A DNA stretch of 64,000 nt from Oceanobacillus sojae (GTDB taxonomy: Bacteria > Bacillota > Bacilli > Bacillales > Amphibacillaceae): positions 1 through 64,000 of the forward strand of contig NZ_BJYM01000012.1 of the NCBI RefSeq assembly GCF_007991515.1. The letters are read 5' to 3'. A model generated the notes under the pieces. It worked only from the letters and a program-made list of their open reading frames with translations. It was not told the DNA's origin and did not search any database. This document shows, piece by piece, positions 17,462 through 25,471 of the stretch. The number at the start of each line of letters is the position of its first letter. The first letter of the stretch is position 1. The position numbers and the translations under genes were made by a program.

Positions 17462-19396
17462 CTATTGTTTTTCTTTAATCCAATTTATAATCCCGCCGGC
17501 CAGCAGGATTTCAAGATGCCGTTTGGTAAGGTCATGCTGGACGGTAATCGTGCGATCTGTTCCTTTCAGTTTTATATCAAATGTACGCTGATTTTGAATT
17601 GTTTGATGGATATGACGAAATTCAAGTATATCCTCCGGATGGAGCAGATCATAGTCTTCCTCATTCACAAACGTTAACGGTAAAATACCGAAGTTGATCA
17701 AATTCTGCAGATGAATACGGGCAAAATCTTTCACAAGTACAACCTTTAATCCGAGGTAACGTGGTGCGAGCGCTGCATGCTCCCGGCTTGATCCTTGTCC
17801 GTAATTAAAGCCTGCTACCACCATATGGCCGCCATCATCACGTTTTTTCATGGCCTTTTCGTAATAATCCTCATCAATAATCTCAAACGCAAAAGTACTG
17901 ATTCTTTGAATATTACTGCGAAATGGTAATACTCGGGAACCGCCGGCAAGAATCTCATCTGTTGAAATATTATCCTGCATTTTTAATAAAATAGGCAAGT
18001 CGAAGTTATCTTCAATTGGCTGAAAATCTGGTATAGCGGTGATATTCGGTCCTTTTTCCAATTTGATTTGACTGTTATCTTCCGGTGGTGCTTCCAGCAT
18101 TCCTTTTGTTGAAAAGGTAGTTGGCTCTTTTATTTTCGGATAAGAAATATCTAATGTCCTTGGATCTGTAATAACACCTGTTAATGCAGAAGCGGCTGCT
18201 GTCTCCGGGCTGCATAGGAAGACACTGTCTTCTCTTGTACCGGATCGGCCCGGGAAGTTTCTTGGTGTTGTACGTAAACTGTTTCGTCCTGTAGCCGGAG
18301 CCTGACCCATTCCAATACAGCCATTACAGCCTGCCTGATGCATCCGGGCTCCAGCGGACAAAAGATTTGCAATATGTCCATTCTCTACAAGCTGCTCCAG
18401 CAACTGACGGGAGGTTGGATTAATATCAAAAGAAATCCCGTTAGCAGCCTGCTTCCCTTTAACAATTTCACTGGCAATCGCGAAATCGCGGTATCCCGGG
18501 TTGGCCGAGGAGCCGATATAAGACTGATATATAGCTTCTCCTGCAACTTCTGTAACTGGTACAACATTACCCGGACTTGATGGTTTTGCAATCAATGGTT
18601 CCAGCGCAGATAAATCAATTTTTTCATGTTCATCATATGTCGCTCCGTTATCCGCTTTTAATTCTACCCATTGATCTTCACGTCCCTGTGTTTTCAGAAA
18701 ACGCTTCACTTCTTTATCAGAAGGAAATACGGTTGCAGTCGCCCCAAGCTCAGCACCCATATTGGCAATAACATGCCGATCCATAGCAGATAATTCTTTG
18801 ATACCCGGTCCATAATATTCAACTATCCTGCCGACTCCGCCTTTTACGCCATGACGGTGCAGCATTTCTAAAATGACATCTTTAGCGCTGACCCAGTCTG
18901 GAAGCTTCCCTGTAAGCTCTACCCCCATAATACGGGGCATTTTTACATAATAAGGTTCTCCTGTCATCGCCATTGTCACATCAATTCCACCTGCACCAAT
19001 TGCCAGCATTCCCATACAGCCGTTCGCACATGTATGACTATCTGACCCTAATAAGGTTTTCCCGGGGCGTGCCAGCTGCTGCATATGAACAGGATGACTG
19101 ACTCCGTTCCCCGGCCTGCTGTAGTAAATCCCGAATTTCTGTGCTGCACTTCTTAAAAACAAATGGTCATCCGCATTACGAAAATCTTCCTGAATCAAGT
19201 TATGATCTACATATTGTGCAGAAGCCTCTGTTTTCACCCGATCAATTCCCATTGCTTCCAGCTCCAGCATCACCATCGTACCTGTAGCATCCTGCGTTAA
19301 TGTCTGATCAATCTTTATTCCAATTTCTTCTCCGGCCTTCATCTCTCCTGACAGCAAATGATCATGAATTAATTTTTGAGCTGCATTAAGCTGCAT
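17462..19396 (-). CDS. Short aconitase-family hydratase (Aquifex-type, 644 aa)
   Basis: 644 residues against about 900 for the usual AcnA. It carries DSHT at 119-122, the cluster motif AGCNGCIGMG (Cys357, Cys360) and, in the C-terminal swivel domain, NYGQGSSREHAALAPR. It resembles the short putative aconitase class (Aquifex type) in length and order. The motif that normally reads IGSCTN, giving the third [4Fe-4S] ligand, here reads IGSSAN (294-299), so Ser297 replaces that Cys. Whether it is a true aconitase or acts on a related hydroxyacid is therefore open. SD AAGGAGGAAGC supports the start. It is co-transcribed with the CxxC protein gene. Confidence 0.82.
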   Translation of the reverse strand: MQLNAAQKLIHDHLLSGEMKAGEEIGIKIDQTLTQDATGTMVMLELEAMGIDRVKTEASAQYVDHNLIQEDFRNADDHLFLRSAAQKFGIYYSRPGNGVSHPVHMQQLARPGKTLLGSDSHTCANGCMGMLAIGAGGIDVTMAMTGEPYYVKMPRIMGVELTGKLPDWVSAKDVILEMLHRHGVKGGVGRIVEYYGPGIKELSAMDRHVIANMGAELGATATVFPSDKEVKRFLKTQGREDQWVELKADNGATYDEHEKIDLSALEPLIAKPSSPGNVVPVTEVAGEAIYQSYIGSSANPGYRDFAIASEIVKGKQAANGISFDINPTSRQLLEQLVENGHIANLLSAGARMHQAGCNGCIGMGQAPATGRNSLRTTPRNFPGRSGTREDSVFLCSPETAAASALTGVITDPRTLDISYPKIKEPTTFSTKGMLEAPPEDNSQIKLEKGPNITAIPDFQPIEDNFDLPILLKMQDNISTDEILAGGSRVLPFRSNIQRISTFAFEIIDEDYYEKAMKKRDDGGHMVVAGFNYGQGSSREHAALAPRYLGLKVVLVKDFARIHLQNLINFGILPLTFVNEEDYDLLHPEDILEFRHIHQTIQNQRTFDIKLKGTDRTITVQHDLTKRHLEILLAGGIINWIKEKQ

Positions 19397-19540
19397 GTTG
19401 CTTCCTCCTTAAAATATACTGTCCTGATTAGAATATGCTTATATAGTATTTATTACACATATCAAATGAAGTTAAACTGTATATTATTGTGTTAAGAGCA
19501 ATCCATTTTTTTTGACAAAGCTATTTTATACATAGAATAA

Positions 19541-19780
19541 TCATTTTATCATTCTTGTCTTCACGCTCTTTAAAGTACGACAATACTTCATTTTCCTCTC
19601 CATCATTGGATGAATAAATACTCCGTAAATAAATCCACCTGTCCCAAAACCAATAATATTGATCCAATAAGGTTCCCCTCCAAGAATAAAGCTGACAATA
19701 AACATCATTACAAAGCCTGTCAGAGCAAATAAAAAACCATTTTTCCAGCGCGCTTCACCGTTCCTTTCAGTGTCTTTTAT
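19541..19780 (-). CDS. Small two-helix membrane protein lacking a standard start codon
   Basis: An open frame encodes 79 residues with a protein-like pattern: a charged N-terminus (KDTERNGEARW), two hydrophobic helices (about 15-33 and 38-58), and a basic tail (RKMKYCRTLKSVKTR). No ATG, GTG or TTG lies at its beginning. ATA at 19780 sits 9 nt after a good GAGGAG site, exactly where a start is expected. Either ATA is used as a rare start or an ATG has mutated and the gene is silenced. The first in-frame ATG falls inside helix 1 and would destroy it. The product is unrecognised. Confidence 0.5.
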   Translation of the reverse strand: MKDTERNGEARWKNGFLFALTGFVMMFIVSFILGGEPYWINIIGFGTGGFIYGVFIHPMMERKMKYCRTLKSVKTRMIK

Positions 19781-19901
19781 ACGTGTCTTCTCCTCAAGAA
19801 AACACAGAAAATGATGAATATAACCTCGGCATTCACATTATTCTATTTCATCATTAAAATGGGAGGAATATTCTTCATCAGAAATTTTATTACTTTAAAA
19901 T

Positions 19902-19930
19902 TTGCACTTATCGTACTAGCCCTATATAAT
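19902..19930 (+). promoter_or_regulatory. Sigma-A promoter of the Mn2+ riboswitch transcript
   Basis: TTGCAC (19902-19907), a 17-bp spacer and TATAAT (19925-19930) end 30 bp before the riboswitch aptamer begins. Confidence 0.8.
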
Positions 19931-19960
19931 AAATTAAAATATTAAATTTGAAATAAATCC

Positions 19961-20056
19961 CAAAGGGGAGTAGCATAATAGCAGCTGTCGTCATTACAGG
20001 AGAAATCCTCGGCACTGCTGGCAGCAGTTTCATTTCGTTGCTTGCGAGACCTTTGT
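19961..20056 (+). promoter_or_regulatory. yybP-ykoY manganese riboswitch aptamer
   Basis: The sequence matches the conserved elements of the yybP-ykoY aptamer in order: CAAAGGGGAGTAGC at the 5' side, an internal GTCGTCA, a variable hairpin with CCTCGGC, and GCGAGACCTTTG at the 3' side, whose CCTTTG pairs with the opening CAAAGG to close helix P1. This class senses Mn2+. The 3' strand of P1 is shared with the 5' arm of the terminator just downstream, so Mn2+-stabilised P1 should prevent termination and switch expression on. The downstream genes are a small basic protein and a kinase-like protein rather than an obvious metal exporter. Confidence 0.9.
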
Positions 20057-20084
20057 CCAAATTATGTGGGCAAAGGTCTTTTTT
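20047..20084 (+). terminator. Riboswitch-controlled terminator
   Basis: AGACCTTTGTCC pairs with GGCAAAGGTCT and is followed by TTTTTT. Its 5' arm overlaps the 3' strand of the aptamer P1 helix, so the two folds exclude each other. Confidence 0.88.
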
Positions 20085-20122
20085 GTTAGCTTTTGCCACA
20101 CTTACTTCAAGGAGGAAAAGAG

Positions 20123-20248
20123 ATGTCAAGACTAACAAAGCTTCTAAAATCTAAAATGGTAAAAGAAGGAATTAAGCAGGCACAAAAACATGCCCTTCCT
20201 GTCATCAAAAAAGAGTTAGCAAAAAGAAAAGGCAGTTTTAAGAAATAA
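20123..20248 (+). CDS. 41-residue basic protein under the Mn2+ riboswitch
   Basis: A short gene with an excellent site (AAGGAGGAAAAGAG) encodes 41 residues rich in Lys and Arg (begins MSRLTKLLKSKMVKEG, ends KRKGSFKK). It is predicted to form a long amphipathic basic helix with no signal or membrane segment. Its stop shares one base with the next start (TAATG), so it is translationally coupled to the kinase-like gene. It is the first gene after the riboswitch terminator. It is unrecognised; partner or substrate of the kinase-like protein, or nucleic-acid binding, are guesses from composition and position. Confidence 0.75.
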   Translation: MSRLTKLLKSKMVKEGIKQAQKHALPVIKKELAKRKGSFKK

Positions 20249-20886
20249 TGAATCAGTCCAGATACAATGATTTAGCATCCACTGTTTTATTTGCTAAAAG
20301 AAATGGACGTATAAAAGTACTCAGACATCACGATGACTTAAAGTTACATGGAACAGGAAGAAGTGCTGCTGTATTCAAAATAAAAAATGAAAATAGAGTG
20401 ATTAAAATTTTTTACCCGACTTTTGAAAAAACAGCAATTCAAGAAAAACAAAACTACGAAAGTTTAAATGGGAATCCTTATTATCCCACTGTATATGAAG
20501 CAGGAACCAATTACTTGGTTATGGATTTTATTGAAGGAAAGACATTCTTTGAATGCCTGGCAGAAGGAATCCCATTAAAGCCACACTATATTGAACATGT
20601 TGACAATGGATTAGAATTTGCAAAAGCAGCAGGATTAAATCCTTCAGATATTCATCTGCATAATCTTATCCTTACAAAGGAAGATAAAGTACGTATTATT
20701 GATGTAGCACGCTTTTCACAAAAGAAAATGTGTACCCAATGGGAGGACCTAAAAAGCGGATATATACGGTATTATCAACATCCATTTTTCCCGAAAAAAA
20801 TCCCCAAATGGGCTATGTACGCTGTGTCAAAATTATACCGGTTATATAAGTATTTACCTATTAAAACAAGGAAAAGAGTGAGATAG
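20248..20886 (+). CDS. Small protein-kinase-like protein (YrzF-like)
   Basis: 212 residues with a compact kinase fold. GTGRSAAVFKI (35-45) is a glycine-rich loop, Lys53 in VIKIF matches the ATP-binding lysine, DIHLHN (134-139) is the catalytic loop and IDVARF (151-156) replaces the DFG region, keeping its Asp152. It is much shorter than Hanks-type Ser/Thr kinases and resembles small bacillar proteins annotated as probable serine/threonine kinases (YrzF type). A Lys/Arg-rich C-terminus follows. Its substrate is unknown. The gene is coupled to the 41-residue gene and placed under a Mn2+ riboswitch; since kinases can use Mn2+, a metal-dependent role is an attractive but unproven link. Confidence 0.78.
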   Translation: MNQSRYNDLASTVLFAKRNGRIKVLRHHDDLKLHGTGRSAAVFKIKNENRVIKIFYPTFEKTAIQEKQNYESLNGNPYYPTVYEAGTNYLVMDFIEGKTFFECLAEGIPLKPHYIEHVDNGLEFAKAAGLNPSDIHLHNLILTKEDKVRIIDVARFSQKKMCTQWEDLKSGYIRYYQHPFFPKKIPKWAMYAVSKLYRLYKYLPIKTRKRVR

Positions 20887-20904
20887 CCGGCTCTTTTCCT
20901 TTTT
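20868..20904 (+). terminator. Terminator overlapping the kinase-like gene's stop
   Basis: AAGGAAAAGAG pairs perfectly with CTCTTTTCCTT, followed by TTT. The stop codon lies in the loop. Confidence 0.8.
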
Positions 20905-20938
20905 AACACTTTAGAAATTCAAAATCATTTACCTTTTA

Positions 20939-21490
20939 CTAGTATTTAATCAAATTCTCCTGAAACAATTCAAAGTAAGATAGCTTACGATTGTTATAAT
21001 GCTTATCGTCGATAAATTGAAATCCCAATTTTTCTATTACCTTCTTTGATTTCATATTATTTATCCTTACACGTGCAGTCAGCTTTTCAATTTTAAGCGA
21101 TTGAAATGCATATTTAATTACACTGTCCGCTGCTTCTGAAGCATATCCCATCCCCCAAAAACCAGGATCAAGCAGGTATATAATCTCTATATCCTCTGTA
21201 TCATCAATATACCTTAAGCCGCAATGTCCCATTATTTTCCCACTGGATTTATTTACTGCCGCCCATACGCCAAAATCATATTGATTCCAATGTTTTATAA
21301 TTTTACTCACGTACTGCTCTGTTTCTTCCAACGACATGCCTTTTCCTATACCAAGCCATTTTCCTACACTGTCTTTCTTCACTATTTCGTAAAACTCTTT
21401 CATATCTTCGGCAATGACTGGTCTTAAAAAGATTCGTTCCGTATTAAGGTTCATATTGGGAGTTTCATTCATCACCTCATTTTTTCTCAC
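20939..21490 (-). CDS. GNAT-family N-acetyltransferase (RimJ/RimL type)
   Basis: 183 residues in the longest form. TERIFLRPV near the N-terminus, the GLRYID strand, FWGMGYASEAADSVIKYAF (acetyl-CoA phosphate site) and SKKVIEKLGFQF are standard for the RimJ/RimL acetyltransferase subfamily. The start is uncertain: the GTG at 21490 has AAAAGGAG 11 nt upstream, and an ATG six codons in is also possible. The substrate is unknown. Confidence 0.82.
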   Translation of the reverse strand: MRKNEVMNETPNMNLNTERIFLRPVIAEDMKEFYEIVKKDSVGKWLGIGKGMSLEETEQYVSKIIKHWNQYDFGVWAAVNKSSGKIMGHCGLRYIDDTEDIEIIYLLDPGFWGMGYASEAADSVIKYAFQSLKIEKLTARVRINNMKSKKVIEKLGFQFIDDKHYNNRKLSYFELFQENLIKY

Positions 21491-21572
21491 TGCTGAAACA
21501 GCTCCTTTTCTTATATCACTTCAGCTTTCCCTAAGCTAAATAGCTGATAGTAAAGCTTTACATCTCAAAAAA

Positions 21573-21947
21573 TTAGCCAGTACAAATCATAATAATATTC
21601 CTGTCTGGATCACAAATTGTAAAAAATGAAAAATCATCAAGGCGGGTAATTTCTGATTCAACATCATATCCTGACTCTTTTACATAGGCGTAGGACTCCT
21701 CAATATTATCTGTATGGAAATTGAATATTGGATACGTACTGGACGATTGCCTTTTTGTAATCCCCTCCGGACCAGCATCCAAAGTTAAACCGGTATGATC
21801 AGCAATTTTGATATTATATACCGGTCTTTCTACAGCAGTTAAATCATACTCCTGACCAAGTAATTCTGCATACCATTTTACTGACCTCTCCAAATCACTG
21901 ACATGTACAAAAATCGTGTTCATTTTATTCATTATTGGACTGCTCAT
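21573..21947 (-). CDS. VOC-family (glyoxalase/bleomycin-resistance fold) protein
   Basis: 124 residues forming one vicinal-oxygen-chelate module: FVHVSDLERSVKWYAELLG at the start and FTICDPDRNIIMIC at the end, where the Asp/Glu metal ligands of the family sit. Members are metal-dependent lyases, dioxygenases or antibiotic-binding proteins, so no substrate is claimed. It stands alone between an acetyltransferase gene and a sigma-factor gene on the same strand. Confidence 0.8.
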   Translation of the reverse strand: MSSPIMNKMNTIFVHVSDLERSVKWYAELLGQEYDLTAVERPVYNIKIADHTGLTLDAGPEGITKRQSSSTYPIFNFHTDNIEESYAYVKESGYDVESEITRLDDFSFFTICDPDRNIIMICTG

Positions 21948-22033
21948 ATTTTCACTCCTCTTTATTTTAAAATTCCTTCAGCTTATATAACGTTTTTGAG
22001 AGTGAAAACCTTACAGCCAAATTTGTTTTTCTT

Positions 22034-22999
22034 TTAAAAAATATGATAAAAATATGCTGCATTCAATTTTACATCCAGTTCTTTAGCTGCTAATTGCATC
22101 ATATCCCACGAAAAACAATAAAACTTCCAATAAGTAATCTTATCATTATTCATTTCCACATAATGAATGTTATTAAGATAAAGATGCGTATCTAGTTTTC
22201 TTTCTAACTCTATAATAACTGGACGTCCCCATAACTCAATATAATCCGAAACAATTTCATGTTGTTTCTGAACAATTTCAGCCCAATCTTTTAATGAATT
22301 CTTCTCCACTTCATCTTTACCATATTCCAACCCTGAATGGGTAATATCCGTGATGACATTTTCATCCATGAGGGAGGCAATTAATTCTGGATTTTTATTT
22401 CTAAAGCCCTTCAGTAATAATTCCACAGCAGCTGTTGGAGAAATATTATTAATCGGCTTTGTTCTTTTGGAAGCAGCAGCTATTTCTGGATTTGAAATGT
22501 CACGTAAAGTCTGTCGTGCTCTGCTTATGTTTGTATATACAGCAGATTCAGAGGTGGACATAATCTCTGCAGCTTCTTTTCCTTTAAACTGAAAAGCCTC
22601 CGTTAGAACAAGTGCTATATATTGAGTTGGAGTCAAGTGACTCACTAATTCACTAAGGTTTTCCATAAGCTGAAATGATTCTGTTGCACTTATATCTTGA
22701 AACAGCAAATCATTATAAGGTAAATCAATATGCTTCTGTTTTCTTTTCTGATCAATCCATAAATTTGTAGCGATTTTAAATAAATAAGCTTTTGTATCTA
22801 CGGACTGAAATAATTTTGCCAGCACCGACAGAGACTTTAATAGTGTCTCTTGAACCAGATCCTCAGCATCCCATGGTGATTGCGTTAAATTTAAACAATA
22901 TCTCCACAAATCGGTGCGATAAGGTTCTATTATCTGTTTAAATTCTCTTTCAATTTTTCTTAAATTATTGCTTAAACCATTAAGATTATCAATCGACAT
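22034..22999 (-). CDS. ECF-type RNA polymerase sigma factor with SnoaL-like C-terminal domain
   Basis: 321 residues. Region 2 lies at about 20-85 (EPYRTDLWRYCLNLTQSPWDAEDLVQETLLK), region 4 at about 130-185 (LTPTQYIALVLTEAFQFKGKEAAEIMSTSESAVYTNISRARQTL, here cut into parts), then a C-terminal NTF2/SnoaL-like domain (about 190-321). This layout is that of SigJ/ECF41-like factors, where the fused domain, not a separate anti-sigma factor, tunes activity. No anti-sigma gene is next to it, in agreement. Its target promoter is unknown. It lies just downstream of the nickel-transport operon but has its own GGGGGG ribosome site. Confidence 0.85.
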   Translation of the reverse strand: MSIDNLNGLSNNLRKIEREFKQIIEPYRTDLWRYCLNLTQSPWDAEDLVQETLLKSLSVLAKLFQSVDTKAYLFKIATNLWIDQKRKQKHIDLPYNDLLFQDISATESFQLMENLSELVSHLTPTQYIALVLTEAFQFKGKEAAEIMSTSESAVYTNISRARQTLRDISNPEIAAASKRTKPINNISPTAAVELLLKGFRNKNPELIASLMDENVITDITHSGLEYGKDEVEKNSLKDWAEIVQKQHEIVSDYIELWGRPVIIELERKLDTHLYLNNIHYVEMNNDKITYWKFYCFSWDMMQLAAKELDVKLNAAYFYHIF

Positions 23000-23040
23000 C
23001 TATTAACCCCCCCTGCTTAGATACATTATCGATTATTTCT

Positions 23041-23817
23041 TCAAATTCTTAATTCCTCATCTAAACCATTAAATTGAACCGCAGATGCCAATAGCCGCTT
23101 TGCATAATCACTCTGAACATCTGCCAATTTTTTTGTCTCTATCTGTTCAGCAATTTTTCTTTCATTTAAAAATATTACATGATCACAGAGATAAGTAACC
23201 GTTTGTAGATTATGGGCAATAAATAGACAGGTTATATCCATCTCTTCTTTGAGTTGATGGAGTAAATCCAGAATTTGAGTCTGAATAGAAATATCCAATG
23301 AACTGACTGCTTCATCTAAAACTAAAAACCTCGGATTTGTACGAATCGCTCTTGCGATACATATCCTTTGCAGCTGCCCCCCACTTAACTCATGAGGGTA
23401 ACGATTCAATAATGATAAAGGCAAACCGACTTTTCCCATTAAACTTTTCGTAGTTTCGCGAATGCAATTATTTCGGCAGGATACCTTCAAAGGCTCATTG
23501 ATAATATCTTTTATCCTGAATGCAGGGTTAACGGATGACGTATAATCCTGAAAAACAACGCTCATTTGTCCTCTATTTTCTTTCCGCCATGCGGTTGCAT
23601 TTCTCCCTTCCAGCAGCAGGCTGCCTCTATCTGCTTCTTCCAAGCCCAATATCAGTCTGCCTAATGTACTTTTTCCGCTGCCGCTTTCACCTAATAATGC
23701 GACCCACTCCCCAGTATTTATCTGAAATGACAAATCAGCTAATACAGATAGCTTCTCCTTTCTAAAACCTGTTCCTTTTTTTGGGTAACTTTTGTAGACA
23801 TTTTTCATTTCAAGCAT
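23041..23817 (-). CDS. nikE: Nickel-type ABC transporter ATP-binding protein (NikE family)
   Basis: 258 residues. Walker A is GESGSGKST, the Q-loop VFQDYTSSVNP, the signature SGGQLQR, Walker B FLVLDEAVSSLD and the switch AHNLQ. It lacks the long C-terminal extension of peptide-type OppF, as NikE proteins do. It is the last of five nik genes and overlaps nikD by 8 bp. It should energise nickel uptake together with NikD. The nickel assignment rests on the NikA-like binding protein and the neighbouring lar genes. Confidence 0.85.
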   Translation of the reverse strand: MLEMKNVYKSYPKKGTGFRKEKLSVLADLSFQINTGEWVALLGESGSGKSTLGRLILGLEEADRGSLLLEGRNATAWRKENRGQMSVVFQDYTSSVNPAFRIKDIINEPLKVSCRNNCIRETTKSLMGKVGLPLSLLNRYPHELSGGQLQRICIARAIRTNPRFLVLDEAVSSLDISIQTQILDLLHQLKEEMDITCLFIAHNLQTVTYLCDHVIFLNERKIAEQIETKKLADVQSDYAKRLLASAVQFNGLDEELRI

Positions 23818-24625
23818 CGTAAGGACCCTTTCTCATTATTTTTTCGAAAGAACAGGCCAGATTTAATCTTGTATCTACCAAATACTTTGTATACTTATTT
23901 TGAGGATAGCGAAATACCTCCCTCGTCCTGCCATATTCCACAGATTTTCCATCTTTCATTACAAGCACTTCCTCGGTCAAATGCCGGATTACTCCAAGAT
24001 CATGAGAAATAAAAATAAAGGTTATTCTCTTTTGGGCGTGTAGCCTTTGAAATGTGGCAATGACTTCACTTTGTGTAATTGCGTCCAGCGCAGTTGTTGG
24101 CTCATCGGCAATGATAACATCAGGCTTTATAGCAACTGCGATGGCAATCATACATCGCTGCAGCATCCCGCCAGACAATTGATGCGGATATTTCTTCATC
24201 ATCTGTGATGCTTCTTGAATTCCCAGGCTTCCCAGTTCATTCAAGGATATTTGTTTTGCTTCTTTCCTGGATATTTTCAAATGTTCGCATAAGGTTTCCA
24301 TCATCTGTTTTCCAACCGTATCTAAGGGATCAAATGCAGACATTGCATCCTGCAGAATCATACTGATATGTCGAGCTCGTATATTTTGCATTGCTTTTGC
24401 CTTCATCTTTAACATATCTTCCCCTTCAAAATATGCTGTACCGGAAACTTTCATCCAGGGAGCAACAAGACCTAATATTCCCTTTACTGTCATTGATTTT
24501 CCGCTGCCGCTTTCTCCGACAATTCCCAGATTACGTTGCTGTTCTAATGTAAAAGAGATGTCCTCTACGATAGTGTCTTTCGTCTCTGCATCATATATCG
24601 ATAAATTTTTCACTTCCAGCAGCAT
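23810..24625 (-). CDS. nikD: Nickel-type ABC transporter ATP-binding protein (NikD family)
   Basis: 271 residues with Walker A GESGSGKSM, signature SGGMLQR, Walker B VIIADEPTTALD and His switch SHDLG. It is shorter than peptide-type OppD proteins, in line with NikD. The start is supported by GGAGGTG upstream and lies 8 bp after the nikC stop. It overlaps nikE, so the two ATPases are coupled. Confidence 0.86.
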   Translation of the reverse strand: MLLEVKNLSIYDAETKDTIVEDISFTLEQQRNLGIVGESGSGKSMTVKGILGLVAPWMKVSGTAYFEGEDMLKMKAKAMQNIRARHISMILQDAMSAFDPLDTVGKQMMETLCEHLKISRKEAKQISLNELGSLGIQEASQMMKKYPHQLSGGMLQRCMIAIAVAIKPDVIIADEPTTALDAITQSEVIATFQRLHAQKRITFIFISHDLGVIRHLTEEVLVMKDGKSVEYGRTREVFRYPQNKYTKYLVDTRLNLACSFEKIMRKGPYDA

Positions 24626-24632
24626 TAATTAA

Positions 24633-25469
24633 TCACCTCCATCTTTTCCTATGTTTCACGTTGTAGGCATCTTGTAAGCTGTCTCCCAAGAAATTGAAAG
24701 CTGCTACAACAAAAAGAATTGCTATACCTGGCGGAAGCATTAACCCTGGATGTATAATCATAACGTTCTTGGCTTCGCTTAGCATCATTCCCCATTCAGG
24801 CGTTGGTGCCTGTACACCTAAACCTAAAAATGATAAAGCTGAAATCATTAAAATAACGGAACCAATATCAAGGGTAGCAAGCACAGCTATTTCACCAGTG
24901 GCGTTCGGCATAATATGCTTTCTGAAAATATGCCATCTGCTGAAACCAGAAACACGTGCAAATTGAATATAATTTTTATCTGTATATTTTATTACAATCG
25001 ATCGAATCATACGGGTGTACCATGCCCACTTTGCTATAATACTGGCAATAATGATATTAGTAATTCCCGGTCCCATCATTCCGATGATAGCAAGAATCAT
25101 TACTTCACTTGGAAAAGACATAAAAATATCACAGATTCGCATTATTATTTCATCTATTTTCCCTCGAAATAATCCTGCTATTCCACCAATTAAAGTACCA
25201 ATTATAATCGTTGCCGCCATTGTGATAAATGCAATTAATACAGTAGTGCGAATACCATAAAGCAGTCTTGAAAGAATACACCTTCCTAGTTGATCCGTCC
25301 CCATTGGATAGGTCGTACTTATTCCCGCAAGCTTTTCTTTTACATTCACATCAACTGGATTATGCGGTGCTAGCCACGGTGCAAAAAACCCTGTTAATAC
25401 CACAGTGACTAGAAAAATGATACAAATCATGGCGAAACGATTTTGTATCAATTTATTTAGAGTCCCCAT
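24633..25469 (-). CDS. nikC: Nickel-type ABC transporter permease (NikC family)
   Basis: 278 residues with about six membrane helices. MGTDQLGRCILSRLLYG is the conserved segment after the first helix, and ARVSGFSRWHIFRKHIMPNATGEI is the EAA loop that contacts the ATPases. The N-terminal tail is short, unlike the DppC-type protein in the first importer of this window. It lies 2 bp after nikB. Confidence 0.88.
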   Translation of the reverse strand: MGTLNKLIQNRFAMICIIFLVTVVLTGFFAPWLAPHNPVDVNVKEKLAGISTTYPMGTDQLGRCILSRLLYGIRTTVLIAFITMAATIIIGTLIGGIAGLFRGKIDEIIMRICDIFMSFPSEVMILAIIGMMGPGITNIIIASIIAKWAWYTRMIRSIVIKYTDKNYIQFARVSGFSRWHIFRKHIMPNATGEIAVLATLDIGSVILMISALSFLGLGVQAPTPEWGMMLSEAKNVMIIHPGLMLPPGIAILFVVAAFNFLGDSLQDAYNVKHRKRWR

Positions 25470-25471
25470 GA

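Noticed and set aside
18181-18591. Overlapping minus- and plus-strand frames inside the aconitase-like gene
   Set aside because: Shadow frames of a well-conserved coding sequence.
19908-20138. 76-codon minus-strand frame across the riboswitch
   Set aside because: It is antisense to the aptamer and terminator and has no ribosome site.
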